Assembly: GCA_023251075.1 (NCBI GenBank)
Contig: JAHEZM010000002.1
Span: 62,001-126,000, forward strand
Reading direction: 5' to 3'
Source: Flavobacteriales bacterium
GTDB taxonomy: Bacteria > Bacteroidota > Bacteroidia > Flavobacteriales_C > GCA-002722245
Length of the DNA: 64,000 bases
Of this stretch, positions 8,249 to 16,988 are shown one piece after another; the first letter of the stretch is position 1, and each line of letters begins with the position of its first letter. A model generated the notes under the pieces. The model was not told the origin of the DNA. It searched no databases and saw only the letters and a list, made by a program, of their open reading frames with translations. The position numbers and the translations under genes were made by a program.

Positions 8249-11017
8249 TTACAATTCTTCTAGTAAATAGAGGCCTGTTACACTCTTTTTGTTTTTAGCA
8301 ATTTCTTCAGGAGTTCCTTCGGCCACAATATATCCGCCATTTTTTCCGCCTTCCGGCCCCATATCAATTACGTGATCGGCTAACTTAATAACGTCCATGT
8401 TGTGCTCAATCACTATTACCGTATTGCCTTTACTCACCAATTTTTGAAGAATATCCATCAAAATGCGTATATCTTCAAAATGTAAACCCGTAGTAGGTTC
8501 ATCTAAAATATATAGGGTTTTACCGGTATCTCTCTTTGATAATTCAGCGGCTAGTTTAATTCGTTGTGCTTCACCACCCGAAAGAGTAGTAGAAGGTTGT
8601 CCTAAATGAATGTACCCTAAACCAACATCAGAAAGTGTTTTTAGTTTCTGATAAATTTTAGGGTGACTTTCAAAAAACACGCAAGCATCTTTGATACTCA
8701 TGTTTAAAATATCGTTGATGTTTTTTCCTTTAAATTTTACACGCAAAGTTTCTTGATTGAATCTTTTTCCGTTGCATACTTCACATACGGCCAGAACATC
8801 GGGAAGGAAATTCATTTCTATTTTTTTTACTCCGGCCCCTTTGCACTCTTCACAGCGTCCTCCAGTTACATTAAATGAAAAACGATTGGCTTTGTATCCT
8901 CTTATTTTTGATTCGGGTAAGATGGCAAAGAGATTTCTTATTTCTGTGTAAACATCGGTATAGGTTGCTGGGTTCGATCGCGGAGTTCTTCCAATGGGGG
9001 CTTGATCGATTTGAATAATTTTATCGATGTTTTTATATCCCTCTATTGATTTGTGGGGAAGTGCCAAATTGGTGCCTTTGTTTATAATTTGATTGAGCGC
9101 GGGAAACAATGTTTCATTAATCAGAGTTGATTTCCCACTCCCACTCAATCCGCAAATGGTTACTAGTTTTCCAAGAGGAATTTTTAAATTAACTTTTTTG
9201 AGATTGTTACCAGTGGCTTCTTTCAAAATTAAAACATCTCCTTTTTCTGTTCTTCTTTTTTTAGGAATTTCAATCTTTTTAATTCCTTTTAAATATTGGT
9301 AAGTAGTGGAATTTTTGTTACTCAATTTATGGGGAGGAGCGGCATCAATCACTTCGCCTCCATTAACGCCAGCACCCGGACCGATATCAATTACGAAATC
9401 AGCTGCCTCTATCATTTCTTTGTCGTGCTCTACTACAATAACTGAGTTTCCTGAATCACGTAATTTCTTCAGCGCATTAATTAATTTGATATTGTCTTTT
9501 TGATGCAATCCAATACTTGGTTCATCTAAAATATACAGTACACCCACTAGGTCAGAACCAATTTGGCTGGCTAGTCTTATTCTCTGACTTTCACCGCCTG
9601 ATAAACTTTTAGCACTTCTGTTGAGGGTTAAATAATGCAATCCAACATCTACCAAAAACTGTGTTTTTCTTTTAATTTCTTTGATAATTTCAAAACCGAT
9701 TTGAAGCTGATTTTTATTCAATTTTTTTTCTACAGAAAATATCCAATCTGCAAAATCAATGATGTCGATATTTACTAAATGAAAAATATTTTTTTGATCA
9801 ATTTTGAAATGTAAAGCAATCTTATTTAGTCTTGCGCCATTGCAAACTTTACAGGTAATATAATTCGAAAAACTTCCCAACCATCTTTCAGCTCCTTCCT
9901 GCTCATCGGCCAATTGCTCCAGTAAATTAATGATGCCGGAAAACCCTTCTGGTTCACCATAAAACATTTCATTAATTAAATCCTCCGGATATTCGGAAAT
10001 AGGGGTGGAGATGTTGCACTGATGCTTTTTACAAAGAGTTTCTAATTGTTTAAAAATCCAATTTTCTTTGTATTTTCCTAAAGGAACAATAGCACCATTT
10101 TTTAGCGATAAATTATTATTAGGAATTACTTTTTTGATATCTATTTCAGGGATAGTTCCTAGCCCTTTACAATGTGGACAGGCACCGTAAGGTGAGTTGA
10201 ATGAAAATAAGTTGGGTTCGGGTTCGGGATATGAAATGCCGGTGGAAGGACACATCAAATTACGACTATAATATTGCGATTTTTTTGATTCGTGTTCTCC
10301 GGCCATGATTACGCCATTACCCAATTTTAAAGCGGTTTCGATAGAACTTTTAATTCTGTCGTCTTGTGGTTTACTTAAATCCAAACGATCTACTACCACT
10401 TCTATATCATGAATTTTATAGCGATCTACTTGATAACCTTTTGTAAGTTCTACGATAGATCCATCAACTCTTACTTTTAAGTAACCTTGCTTACTTAGTT
10501 TCTCGAAAAGTTCTCTGTAATGACCTTTTCTTCCTTTGATTAATGGAGCGTATAAAATAGTTTTTTTTCCCTTAAAATCTTTGCCAATTTTGGTGATGAT
10601 TTGTGCTGTGGTAAATCTTACCATTTCCTCCCCACTTTCATAAGAATAGGCGATACCCACCCGTGCAAAAAACAATCTTAGTAAATCATAAATTTCGGTA
10701 ATGGTACCTACTGTAGATCGTGGACTTTTACCGCTTGTTTTTTGTTCGATAGAAACAACAGGGCTCAACCCTTCGATGCTATCCACATCAGGTTTTTCAA
10801 GGTTTCCAAGATATTGTCGGGCATAAACAGAAAAACTTTCTATGTATCTTCTTTGTCCTTCAGCATAAATAGTATCAAAGGCTAAAGATGATTTTCCACT
10901 ACCACTCAAACCGGTAATTACTACCAATTCATTTCTTGGAATATCAACAGAAATATTTTTAAGGTTATGTTCGCGAGCTCCAAATACTTTGATGTATTCT
11001 TTGTTGTCCGATTTCAT
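8249..11017 (-). CDS. uvrA: Excinuclease ABC subunit A (UvrA)
   Basis: Damage-recognition ATPase of nucleotide excision repair, acting as a dimer with UvrB. The 922 residues show two ABC modules: Walker A GLSGSGKSSLAFDT (from residue 36) and a second GLSGSGKSTLINE, signatures SLSGGESQRIRLA and TLSGGEAQRIKLA, and Walker B ILDEPSIGLH and ILDEPTTGLH. Zinc modules are visible (CPHCKGLG, and CEECKGAG with CEVCNGKRF). The length is normal. It starts 1 base after the stop of the lytic transglycosylase gene, so it appears to be the last member of the long minus-strand run, away from any other DNA-repair gene. Confidence 0.97.
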   Translation of the reverse strand: MKSDNKEYIKVFGAREHNLKNISVDIPRNELVVITGLSGSGKSSLAFDTIYAEGQRRYIESFSVYARQYLGNLEKPDVDSIEGLSPVVSIEQKTSGKSPRSTVGTITEIYDLLRLFFARVGIAYSYESGEEMVRFTTAQIITKIGKDFKGKKTILYAPLIKGRKGHYRELFEKLSKQGYLKVRVDGSIVELTKGYQVDRYKIHDIEVVVDRLDLSKPQDDRIKSSIETALKLGNGVIMAGEHESKKSQYYSRNLMCPSTGISYPEPEPNLFSFNSPYGACPHCKGLGTIPEIDIKKVIPNNNLSLKNGAIVPLGKYKENWIFKQLETLCKKHQCNISTPISEYPEDLINEMFYGEPEGFSGIINLLEQLADEQEGAERWLGSFSNYITCKVCNGARLNKIALHFKIDQKNIFHLVNIDIIDFADWIFSVEKKLNKNQLQIGFEIIKEIKRKTQFLVDVGLHYLTLNRSAKSLSGGESQRIRLASQIGSDLVGVLYILDEPSIGLHQKDNIKLINALKKLRDSGNSVIVVEHDKEMIEAADFVIDIGPGAGVNGGEVIDAAPPHKLSNKNSTTYQYLKGIKKIEIPKKRRTEKGDVLILKEATGNNLKKVNLKIPLGKLVTICGLSGSGKSTLINETLFPALNQIINKGTNLALPHKSIEGYKNIDKIIQIDQAPIGRTPRSNPATYTDVYTEIRNLFAILPESKIRGYKANRFSFNVTGGRCEECKGAGVKKIEMNFLPDVLAVCEVCNGKRFNQETLRVKFKGKNINDILNMSIKDACVFFESHPKIYQKLKTLSDVGLGYIHLGQPSTTLSGGEAQRIKLAAELSKRDTGKTLYILDEPTTGLHFEDIRILMDILQKLVSKGNTVIVIEHNMDVIKLADHVIDMGPEGGKNGGYIVAEGTPEEIAKNKKSVTGLYLLEEL

Positions 11018-11018
11018 T

Positions 11019-12017
11019 TTATTTAGGATCAGTTGCTGTTCCTGGATCAGATATATCCGGTAAAATAGTGTCGCCTACTGAAGCATTAGAATCTTCTTTA
11101 GTGGGGATTAATTCCGAATACTGGTAAATACCACTTTTAGGAAACCTAATAGTATAAAATTTACCTGTCTTTACGGTTAATCTGTTTTCTCTTAACCAGG
11201 GATTCATCAACTTTACTATCTTATAATTCGAGTTCATTTTAATGGCGTATTCCATTAAATTTGGAATAGTGCTGTCAATTTTTACTTCGTAAGAATCGTA
11301 AGGAGAATAAGCATCAATTTCATCAGGGTCGTAACCGTAGTATTTAGGATTGCTGAAAATTGCTTTGTAGGCTAAAATTCTAAATACGTATCTCGAGGTT
11401 TCAGTATTCAACAACAAGTCATAATAATTTCTCACTTGTTGTTCACGCATTCTACTATTCAATCCGCCCATCCCCATATTGTAAGAGGCAGCAACAGCAG
11501 TCCAGTTTTTAAATCTTTTATAAGCCGCTTTGAAATATTTGCAAGCCGCATAAGTTGATTTTTCAACGTCATATCTATCGTCTACTTCCTCACGAATTTC
11601 CATATCGAATTCTTTCGCAGTATTGGGCATTAATTGCCAAAAACCAGTAGCGCCTACCGGGCTTACCACATTGGTTAAACCACTTTCAATAACAGATACA
11701 TACTTTAGGTCTTCAGGAAGGCCTTGTTCGCGTAGTATTTTTTCGATTAAAGGGAACCATCTTTTTGCTCTTTTAAAATACATGATGGTTTCTGATTGCC
11801 AGTAGGCCGTTTTTAGAAGTTCTCTATCGTAGCGTTCTCTGATATCATCACTCTGGAAGGGAACGGGTTCACCGCAAAAATTGATGTCGGGAGAGATTTT
11901 AAAATCTCTAAACATCATATAAAATGGAGATTTATCGCTGTCGGTGGAAAACGTAAACAATTCAAATACCCCAAACAATCCAATAACAATAACTATGGCG
12001 GCAATAGCTTTCTTCAT
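11019..12017 (-). CDS. Lytic murein transglycosylase (SLT domain)
   Basis: Periplasmic enzyme cleaving the MurNAc-GlcNAc bond with 1,6-anhydro product formation. The 332-residue protein starts with a single hydrophobic anchor or signal (4-22). The SLT catalytic region has the family motifs ESGLTNVVSPVGATGFWQL from residue 111, with Glu111 as likely catalytic acid, then AACKYFKAAYKRFKNW and ASYNMGMGGL. It is close to the catalytic part of MltD but has no LysM domains; the C-terminal part is a short extension with a Thr/Asp-rich end. It is packed 1 base from both neighbours (a WecA/MraY-like transferase upstream, uvrA downstream), which suggests one transcript. Confidence 0.87.
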   Translation of the reverse strand: MKKAIAAIVIVIGLFGVFELFTFSTDSDKSPFYMMFRDFKISPDINFCGEPVPFQSDDIRERYDRELLKTAYWQSETIMYFKRAKRWFPLIEKILREQGLPEDLKYVSVIESGLTNVVSPVGATGFWQLMPNTAKEFDMEIREEVDDRYDVEKSTYAACKYFKAAYKRFKNWTAVAASYNMGMGGLNSRMREQQVRNYYDLLLNTETSRYVFRILAYKAIFSNPKYYGYDPDEIDAYSPYDSYEVKIDSTIPNLMEYAIKMNSNYKIVKLMNPWLRENRLTVKTGKFYTIRFPKSGIYQYSELIPTKEDSNASVGDTILPDISDPGTATDPK

Positions 12018-12018
12018 C

Positions 12019-13128
12019 TTATTTTTTTTCGTCTTTCTTTTTTCGTTTGGTAAGGTAGAAAAGAATAGAAAATAATAAAATACAATAGGTGCTAAAAAGT
12101 GCGATTGTTATATAGTTCCAATTGTTAATAAAGTGCAAAATAGCAATGGCCATTACAAGTGATATGGCTGAAATAATACAGAAAACAATAGCTACATGAC
12201 GATCGGTTAGTCCGGCATAAGAGAGATGATGGGTGGTGTGGTCTTTGCCGCCAACGAAAGGACTTTGCCCTCTCATCAAACGGTTTATTGTTACTGTGGT
12301 AGTATCAATGATAGGAAGAATAAACACCAGTAAAGCAGCCAATACTTTTTTGGAAAATGCTATTTCATAATGTTGGTCTACGCCATTCCAGTTTTGATCG
12401 GTACCATTCCAAAATAAAATAATGCCTATAGCAGCCAAAAGCACACCCAAGAACTGACTGCCGGTATCTCCCATATACATTCTGGAGGGGTTCCAGTTAA
12501 AATACAAGAATCCAATTAAAGCGGCTACCTGAACAATACAAATGATGAAAAGTGTTTTCTGACTAGCGAATAAATTTCCGTCGATTAAAATTAAGACAGC
12601 AGCGGTTAAGCATATAAAGATAGATACCGAGGTGGTAATCGCATCCATATTGTCTAACATGTTAATGGAATTCATCATCCCAACCACCCAAAAAATAGTA
12701 AGAGCAATATTTAATATTTGATTGTCGAAGAGATCTATAGTGGTTCCTGTTAATACTAGAATTATTGCACAAAGTAACTGACCTAAAAATTTTAAAAGAG
12801 GTTTAGTATTGTATGCATCATCGGCCAAACCAATCATAAAACCAAGAGAGGAAGCAATTAAAATTCCAATGGTAGTGGCGGTAGCTATTTCGTAATGTTT
12901 GAAAGCGGCAATTACAAAAGATACCAAAAAAAGAATGTAAAATGAAATTCCGCCAAAGGCAGGTTTAGAGGTGCTTCCCCATCTGATAATCGTTCCATCA
13001 TCAATGGTATTACTACGTACTCCTAAAGTTTTAGAAAAATTCAAAAACAAACCATTGATCAAAATAGAAAATCCAATCATCACTATGAAAAGACTCAGCT
13101 GGAAAAGTATTTCATTAATATGTGGCAT
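12019..13128 (-). CDS. Undecaprenyl-phosphate sugar-1-phosphate transferase (WecA/MraY family, GT4-type membrane transferase)
   Basis: Polytopic inner-membrane enzyme (369 residues, about 10-11 TM segments) that transfers a HexNAc-1-phosphate from UDP-sugar to undecaprenyl phosphate, the first step of lipid-linked glycan assembly. Family motifs are GLADDAYNTKP (about 100-110), NSINMLDNMDA (153-163), MYMGDTGSQFLG (from 218) and the His loop GGKDHTTHHLS (293-302). Most relatives have DG rather than DA in the second motif; this is a mild variant. True MraY would be expected in the mur/dcw cluster, so the neighbours (rfbC, Wzc, Wza, GT4) favour a role as initiating transferase for exopolysaccharide or O-antigen. 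It is not the WbaP/PglC type. Confidence 0.85.
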   Translation of the reverse strand: MPHINEILFQLSLFIVMIGFSILINGLFLNFSKTLGVRSNTIDDGTIIRWGSTSKPAFGGISFYILFLVSFVIAAFKHYEIATATTIGILIASSLGFMIGLADDAYNTKPLLKFLGQLLCAIILVLTGTTIDLFDNQILNIALTIFWVVGMMNSINMLDNMDAITTSVSIFICLTAAVLILIDGNLFASQKTLFIICIVQVAALIGFLYFNWNPSRMYMGDTGSQFLGVLLAAIGIILFWNGTDQNWNGVDQHYEIAFSKKVLAALLVFILPIIDTTTVTINRLMRGQSPFVGGKDHTTHHLSYAGLTDRHVAIVFCIISAISLVMAIAILHFINNWNYITIALFSTYCILLFSILFYLTKRKKKDEKK

Positions 13129-13165
13129 CTATTTTTTAATGAATGTGAAATTAAAATAAAGTAAT

Positions 13166-13708
13166 TTAAAACAAACCTACAAAATCGTTTAGTGCTTTAC
13201 CGAATTTATCTTTTTCCGATAAGATTGGGTTTTCTATTCCCCATTGAATATTTAAAGTGGGATCATTCCACAATAAGCATTGCTCGGATTCTTTATTGTA
13301 AAAATCAGTGCATTTGTAGGAAAATATAGTGTCATCTTCCAAAGTCAAAAAGCCATGTGCAAATCCTTTAGGAATCCAAAGCATTTTATGATTTCCCTCA
13401 CTTATTTCGATAGAGAAGTACTGACCAAAAGTACCCGAATTGCTTCTTAAATCCACTACCACATCCATAATTGATCCTTTAATTACAGAAATAAGTTTTC
13501 CTTGGGTGTGGGGTGGTGTTTGAAAATGAAGACCTCTTAGTGCTCCTTTAGATGATTTTGAAAGATTATCCTGAACAAATTCAACATTGAGATTCAATTC
13601 ATTGAATACTTTTTTGTTATACGATTCAAAAAAATAACCGCGTTGATCAGGAAAAACTTTTGGCTCAACCACCAATAAATCAGAAATCGAACAGGTGTGA
13701 ATTAGCAT
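13166..13708 (-). CDS. rfbC: dTDP-4-dehydrorhamnose 3,5-epimerase
   Basis: Converts dTDP-4-keto-6-deoxyglucose to dTDP-4-keto-L-rhamnose in the dTDP-rhamnose pathway. The 180-residue cupin-fold protein shows the family pattern: FPDQRGYFFESY near residue 19, LRGLHFQ with the catalytic His61, GSIMDVVVDLR, and WIPKGFAHGF at 111-120. Length is typical. The partner genes rfbA, rfbB and rfbD are not in this window, so they must lie elsewhere if the pathway is complete. It directly follows the Wzc kinase gene with adjoining ends. Confidence 0.93.
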   Translation of the reverse strand: MLIHTCSISDLLVVEPKVFPDQRGYFFESYNKKVFNELNLNVEFVQDNLSKSSKGALRGLHFQTPPHTQGKLISVIKGSIMDVVVDLRSNSGTFGQYFSIEISEGNHKMLWIPKGFAHGFLTLEDDTIFSYKCTDFYNKESEQCLLWNDPTLNIQWGIENPILSEKDKFGKALNDFVGLF

Positions 13709-16171
13709 CTATTTACCTTTATTTAGTCCGAAAATCTTTTGAAATATATTTCTTTTCTTCTTTGGTTTCGGTGATTTCTCTTCATAATAACCGTATCCAT
13801 AACCGTATCCGTAACCACCATATCCATATCCGTACCCATATCCGTATCCGTATCCATATCCATACCCATTTCCATAACTGTCTTTTTGTGCTTTGTCGCC
13901 AGCGCCATTTAATATTACCGAAAGATTTTTCACTTTGTTTTCATCTTTGAGGCGATTAATATTTTGCAAGAAAATTTTCTTAGAAACATTTGCTCTTAAT
14001 ATGTATAAAGGATAATCTGCTTTGGAAATCATTGGTAAGGCATCTGTTACTATACCGATAGGGGGGTTATCTATTACAATGATATCATATTTAGATTTTA
14101 ATTCTTCCAATACCTCATCCATTTTAGGGCTAATTACTAACTCTGAAGGGTTTGGAGGAATTGGTCCTGCAGTAATAAAATCTAAATTCTCTAGGGTGCT
14201 CTTTTGTATCGATTCTTCAATGGTAGATTTACCAATAAGAATTGTACTCATTCCAATTATATTGTGTGTATTGAAACCAATATGGGTTTTTGGTTTCCTC
14301 ATATCTAAGTCTATGATGATTACTTTTTTTCCTGAGAAGGCTATAATACCACCTAAGTTAATAGCAATGAAAGTTTTTCCTTCACCACTAATCGTTGACG
14401 TTACAGCAATTACTTTTGAGGATTCTGCACTATTTAAAAATTGTAAATTAGAACGAACAGAACGGAATGCTTCCGTCATTAATGATTTTGGATTTTTATC
14501 TACTAATAATTGAGAAACAGGTACTGATTCTTTGTATTCTGGAATCATTCCTAAGATGATTAAATTTTCCGTGTATTTTAATATGTCTGAAAGAGTAGAA
14601 ACAATGTTGTGAAATAAATATCTAACAACAATAATCGACAGGCCTATTAAGAGTCCTGCTACCATAAAGGAGATATATACTATTCTAGTTCTTGGTTCAA
14701 TAGGTACTTTGTTTTCATAAGCAGCTTCCAGGATATCCGTATTGGCAACAAAACCAGCAACTACCATTTCGTATTCTGATTTCTTTTGAAGCAAGCGCGA
14801 ATAATAATCCTGACTAATTTCATAAAGTCTTTTCGTTTGAAAGAAATCCGAACTTTTATTTTTTTGTGTATCAAGTGCAATGTTAAGATTCGGGATTTTA
14901 CTTTGTCGTAATTTTAGAACAGAAATCTCTTCCTGCATTTTATTTAAAGTAATATCGATGTTTTCTATTAACCCTTTTTTTTCTAATTCTACTCTGTAGT
15001 CAAGTTCTTTAATCGGACCACTATTTTCTTTAAATTGATATTGTAGTTCTAATCGTTTGGAGAGTAGCAACTGTAATTGTTGAATATTTTGTATAAGTGG
15101 AGTAACAATGGGGGATGTTAAAATAGGTGCGTATACATAATTATTAGATTGTTTAAGAAATTTGTTTTTATAATCCCTTAACGCACCATATTCAAAGTCG
15201 AGTAATGCAATTTCATTTTCTAATGCATCCTCATTTTTATTTTGCATATTCTGATAGAAAAGAGGATTTGCCTCAGCAGTTCTTTCTTCTTTTAAAATAC
15301 CGTATGGTTCTAGTTGCTCATATAAGTTGGTTATTTTTTCATTAATGGAGAATAATTGGTTGTTGATGTAGTTAATCATTTGGTTTGCACTCTCTGATTT
15401 TTTTTCCACATTATAATTCAAAAACTCATTGGCGATACTATTAGCTAAGTCGGCACATTTAAGAGCATTGTTTGAAGTGAAGATGATTTCAATGGTTTTT
15501 GCCTGTTCATTAACAACAGTAATATTTAATTCCGACAAATGTTGATTGATTATTCCTTCTTCACTATTCAGAGTAAAGAATAATTGATCTTGAACGTTTA
15601 ATAATTGGTAATAATGAAATTGAGTGGTAGTTATTTTTAGTTCCACTCCAGGTAAACTTGCCCATGAATTAATAGGAAAAATAAATTCATAATGCGTTTC
15701 ATCGAGGTTGTAATTTATTTTAACTTTTTCATCATCCAGAAATTTCACACTAATTGGCGTAAAATACATGGTTTCATTTTTCACTTGAAAATAAACATCA
15801 TAGAAACTAGTTCTGTATTGTTCTGTGTTCAAAAAAGAACCTTGTGAGAAATAATTTACTTTTAATGGTAAATTTTTCAGAGCTCTTTTGAATAAGGTTT
15901 TAGATCTCAAAAGTTCAATTTCCCCGGCAATAGACATTTCGTAAATGTTTTCAAAATTTAAAATTTTGTTTACGTTATTATCATTGCTTCCTAATTTTAC
16001 TACAGTATGAGCCTGATATATTGGTTGAGTATATCTTATGTAAATGAATGCGGAAGTAAAAAAAAGAGTAAGGATCAGTGCAACTATAGGGAAAGATTTT
16101 TTGGAAATTTTTAAAACTAATGATAAGTCGAAATCATCATTTAATATGGATATTTTCTTCTTTGCACTCAT
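13709..16171 (-). CDS. Polysaccharide co-polymerase / BY-type tyrosine autokinase (Wzc family)
   Basis: Inner-membrane protein of 820 residues that controls chain length and export of capsule or EPS together with the Wza-type channel encoded next to it. It has a first TM at about 28-48, a large periplasmic Wzz-type domain with coiled-coil stretches, a second TM around 500-520 (IVYISFMVAGLLIGLSIIVV), then a cytoplasmic BY-kinase domain. That domain has Walker A SGEGKTFIAIN (about 594-604), Walker A' VIIIDLDMRKPKTH and Walker B IIVIDNPP. The C-terminal Tyr cluster, which is the autophosphorylation target in this family, is expanded here into a Tyr-Gly repeat with 15 Tyr in 31 residues, followed by a Lys-rich end. 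The gene start is 7 bases from the Wza gene. Confidence 0.92.
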   Translation of the reverse strand: MSAKKKISILNDDFDLSLVLKISKKSFPIVALILTLFFTSAFIYIRYTQPIYQAHTVVKLGSNDNNVNKILNFENIYEMSIAGEIELLRSKTLFKRALKNLPLKVNYFSQGSFLNTEQYRTSFYDVYFQVKNETMYFTPISVKFLDDEKVKINYNLDETHYEFIFPINSWASLPGVELKITTTQFHYYQLLNVQDQLFFTLNSEEGIINQHLSELNITVVNEQAKTIEIIFTSNNALKCADLANSIANEFLNYNVEKKSESANQMINYINNQLFSINEKITNLYEQLEPYGILKEERTAEANPLFYQNMQNKNEDALENEIALLDFEYGALRDYKNKFLKQSNNYVYAPILTSPIVTPLIQNIQQLQLLLSKRLELQYQFKENSGPIKELDYRVELEKKGLIENIDITLNKMQEEISVLKLRQSKIPNLNIALDTQKNKSSDFFQTKRLYEISQDYYSRLLQKKSEYEMVVAGFVANTDILEAAYENKVPIEPRTRIVYISFMVAGLLIGLSIIVVRYLFHNIVSTLSDILKYTENLIILGMIPEYKESVPVSQLLVDKNPKSLMTEAFRSVRSNLQFLNSAESSKVIAVTSTISGEGKTFIAINLGGIIAFSGKKVIIIDLDMRKPKTHIGFNTHNIIGMSTILIGKSTIEESIQKSTLENLDFITAGPIPPNPSELVISPKMDEVLEELKSKYDIIVIDNPPIGIVTDALPMISKADYPLYILRANVSKKIFLQNINRLKDENKVKNLSVILNGAGDKAQKDSYGNGYGYGYGYGYGYGYGYGGYGYGYGYGYYEEKSPKPKKKRNIFQKIFGLNKGK
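13784..13876 (-). repeat. In-frame hexamer repeat encoding a (Tyr-Gly)n tract
   Basis: Thirty-one codons near the 3' end of the kinase gene read almost entirely as alternating Tyr and Gly (TAT/TAC then GGA/GGT/GGG), with one Asn and one GlyGly break. The 6-bp period could vary in copy number by slippage without loss of frame. Confidence 0.9.
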
Positions 16172-16178
16172 TATTATC

Positions 16179-16988
16179 TTATTTTGATTTCGTTAATAGG
16201 TTGTAAATAAGAAATATACTCAAAATACTAGAAACTAATCCCGTTACTGACGATATGTCCTGTGAAATACTTGTACTATAATTTATTACTGGGTCAATAT
16301 AAATGATGTCATTGGCTTGCATAATGATATCTGCGTTTTTTAATCCATCGATTTTCGAAAGATCAATTAAATAAATAGTTGGATTTTTTAGGTTACCTCT
16401 GATTATTTTAATCTTGTTGGCGTATCCCATTCCGCTCATATTCGAGTTAGTATTGCCCGTAGTACCGCCAATGTTTCCCGCTTTAGCAAGTACTTCAAAG
16501 AGAGTTGTGTTTTCATTTTCAAGAGTAATTTCTGAACCGATAGATCCTCCTTTAAACATAAATACCCTCTTGTTTGAGATCTCCACAATAACAAAGGGAT
16601 TTACAAAGTATGTTTGAAATTTCCCTTCTAATAAAATCTCTATTTCTTTTACGGTTAGTCCTAAAACATCAATTTCACCCAGAACGGGTAACTTGATTTT
16701 GCCATTTGATCTTACTTTACATCTATTGGCTGAGTTATAAGTACCTTCGTTATCATTATCATTAGTTAAACTAATTGATTTAAACCCTTCATTGGTATAT
16801 AATGAAAATTCTATAACGTCGTTTACAGCAATTTTGTAAGGTTCTATTTTTACCGAATCAGGAAACTTTGCAAATGGATAATCTTTTGGTGTTTTTAGCA
16901 TCCTTCCAGGATTCATTGTGATACACGATGATAATCCACTTATCACCATTACCACCACCACAAAAAGTTTTAAAATTTTATATTTCAC
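16179..16988 (-). CDS. Polysaccharide export outer-membrane lipoprotein (Wza family)
   Basis: Outer-membrane export channel subunit, 269 residues. A lipoprotein signal ends at Cys22 (GLSSC). The polysaccharide export domain follows (YKIAVNDVIEFSLYTNEGF ... GKIKLPVLGEIDVLGLTVKEIEILLEGKF), then an SLBB-like part (RVFMFKGGSIGSEITLENENTTLFEVLAKAG) and IYIDPVINYS. It ends with a hydrophobic segment of about 20 residues (SVTGLVSSILSIFLIYNLL), a plausible outer-membrane helix as in Wza. It is shorter than E. coli Wza, as is usual in Bacteroidota. It overlaps the upstream GT gene by 4 bases and pairs with the adjacent Wzc kinase. Confidence 0.88.
   Translation of the reverse strand: MKYKILKLFVVVVMVISGLSSCITMNPGRMLKTPKDYPFAKFPDSVKIEPYKIAVNDVIEFSLYTNEGFKSISLTNDNDNEGTYNSANRCKVRSNGKIKLPVLGEIDVLGLTVKEIEILLEGKFQTYFVNPFVIVEISNKRVFMFKGGSIGSEITLENENTTLFEVLAKAGNIGGTTGNTNSNMSGMGYANKIKIIRGNLKNPTIYLIDLSKIDGLKNADIIMQANDIIYIDPVINYSTSISQDISSVTGLVSSILSIFLIYNLLTKSK

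Noticed and set aside
13784-13876. Possible CRISPR-like or satellite repeat
   Set aside because: The repeat is in frame inside the kinase gene, has a 6-bp period and no spacers.
13660-13950. His-rich plus-strand ORF and an Asp/Met-rich minus-strand ORF (13723-13908)
   Set aside because: Both are other-frame readings of the Tyr-Gly hexamer repeat in the kinase gene.
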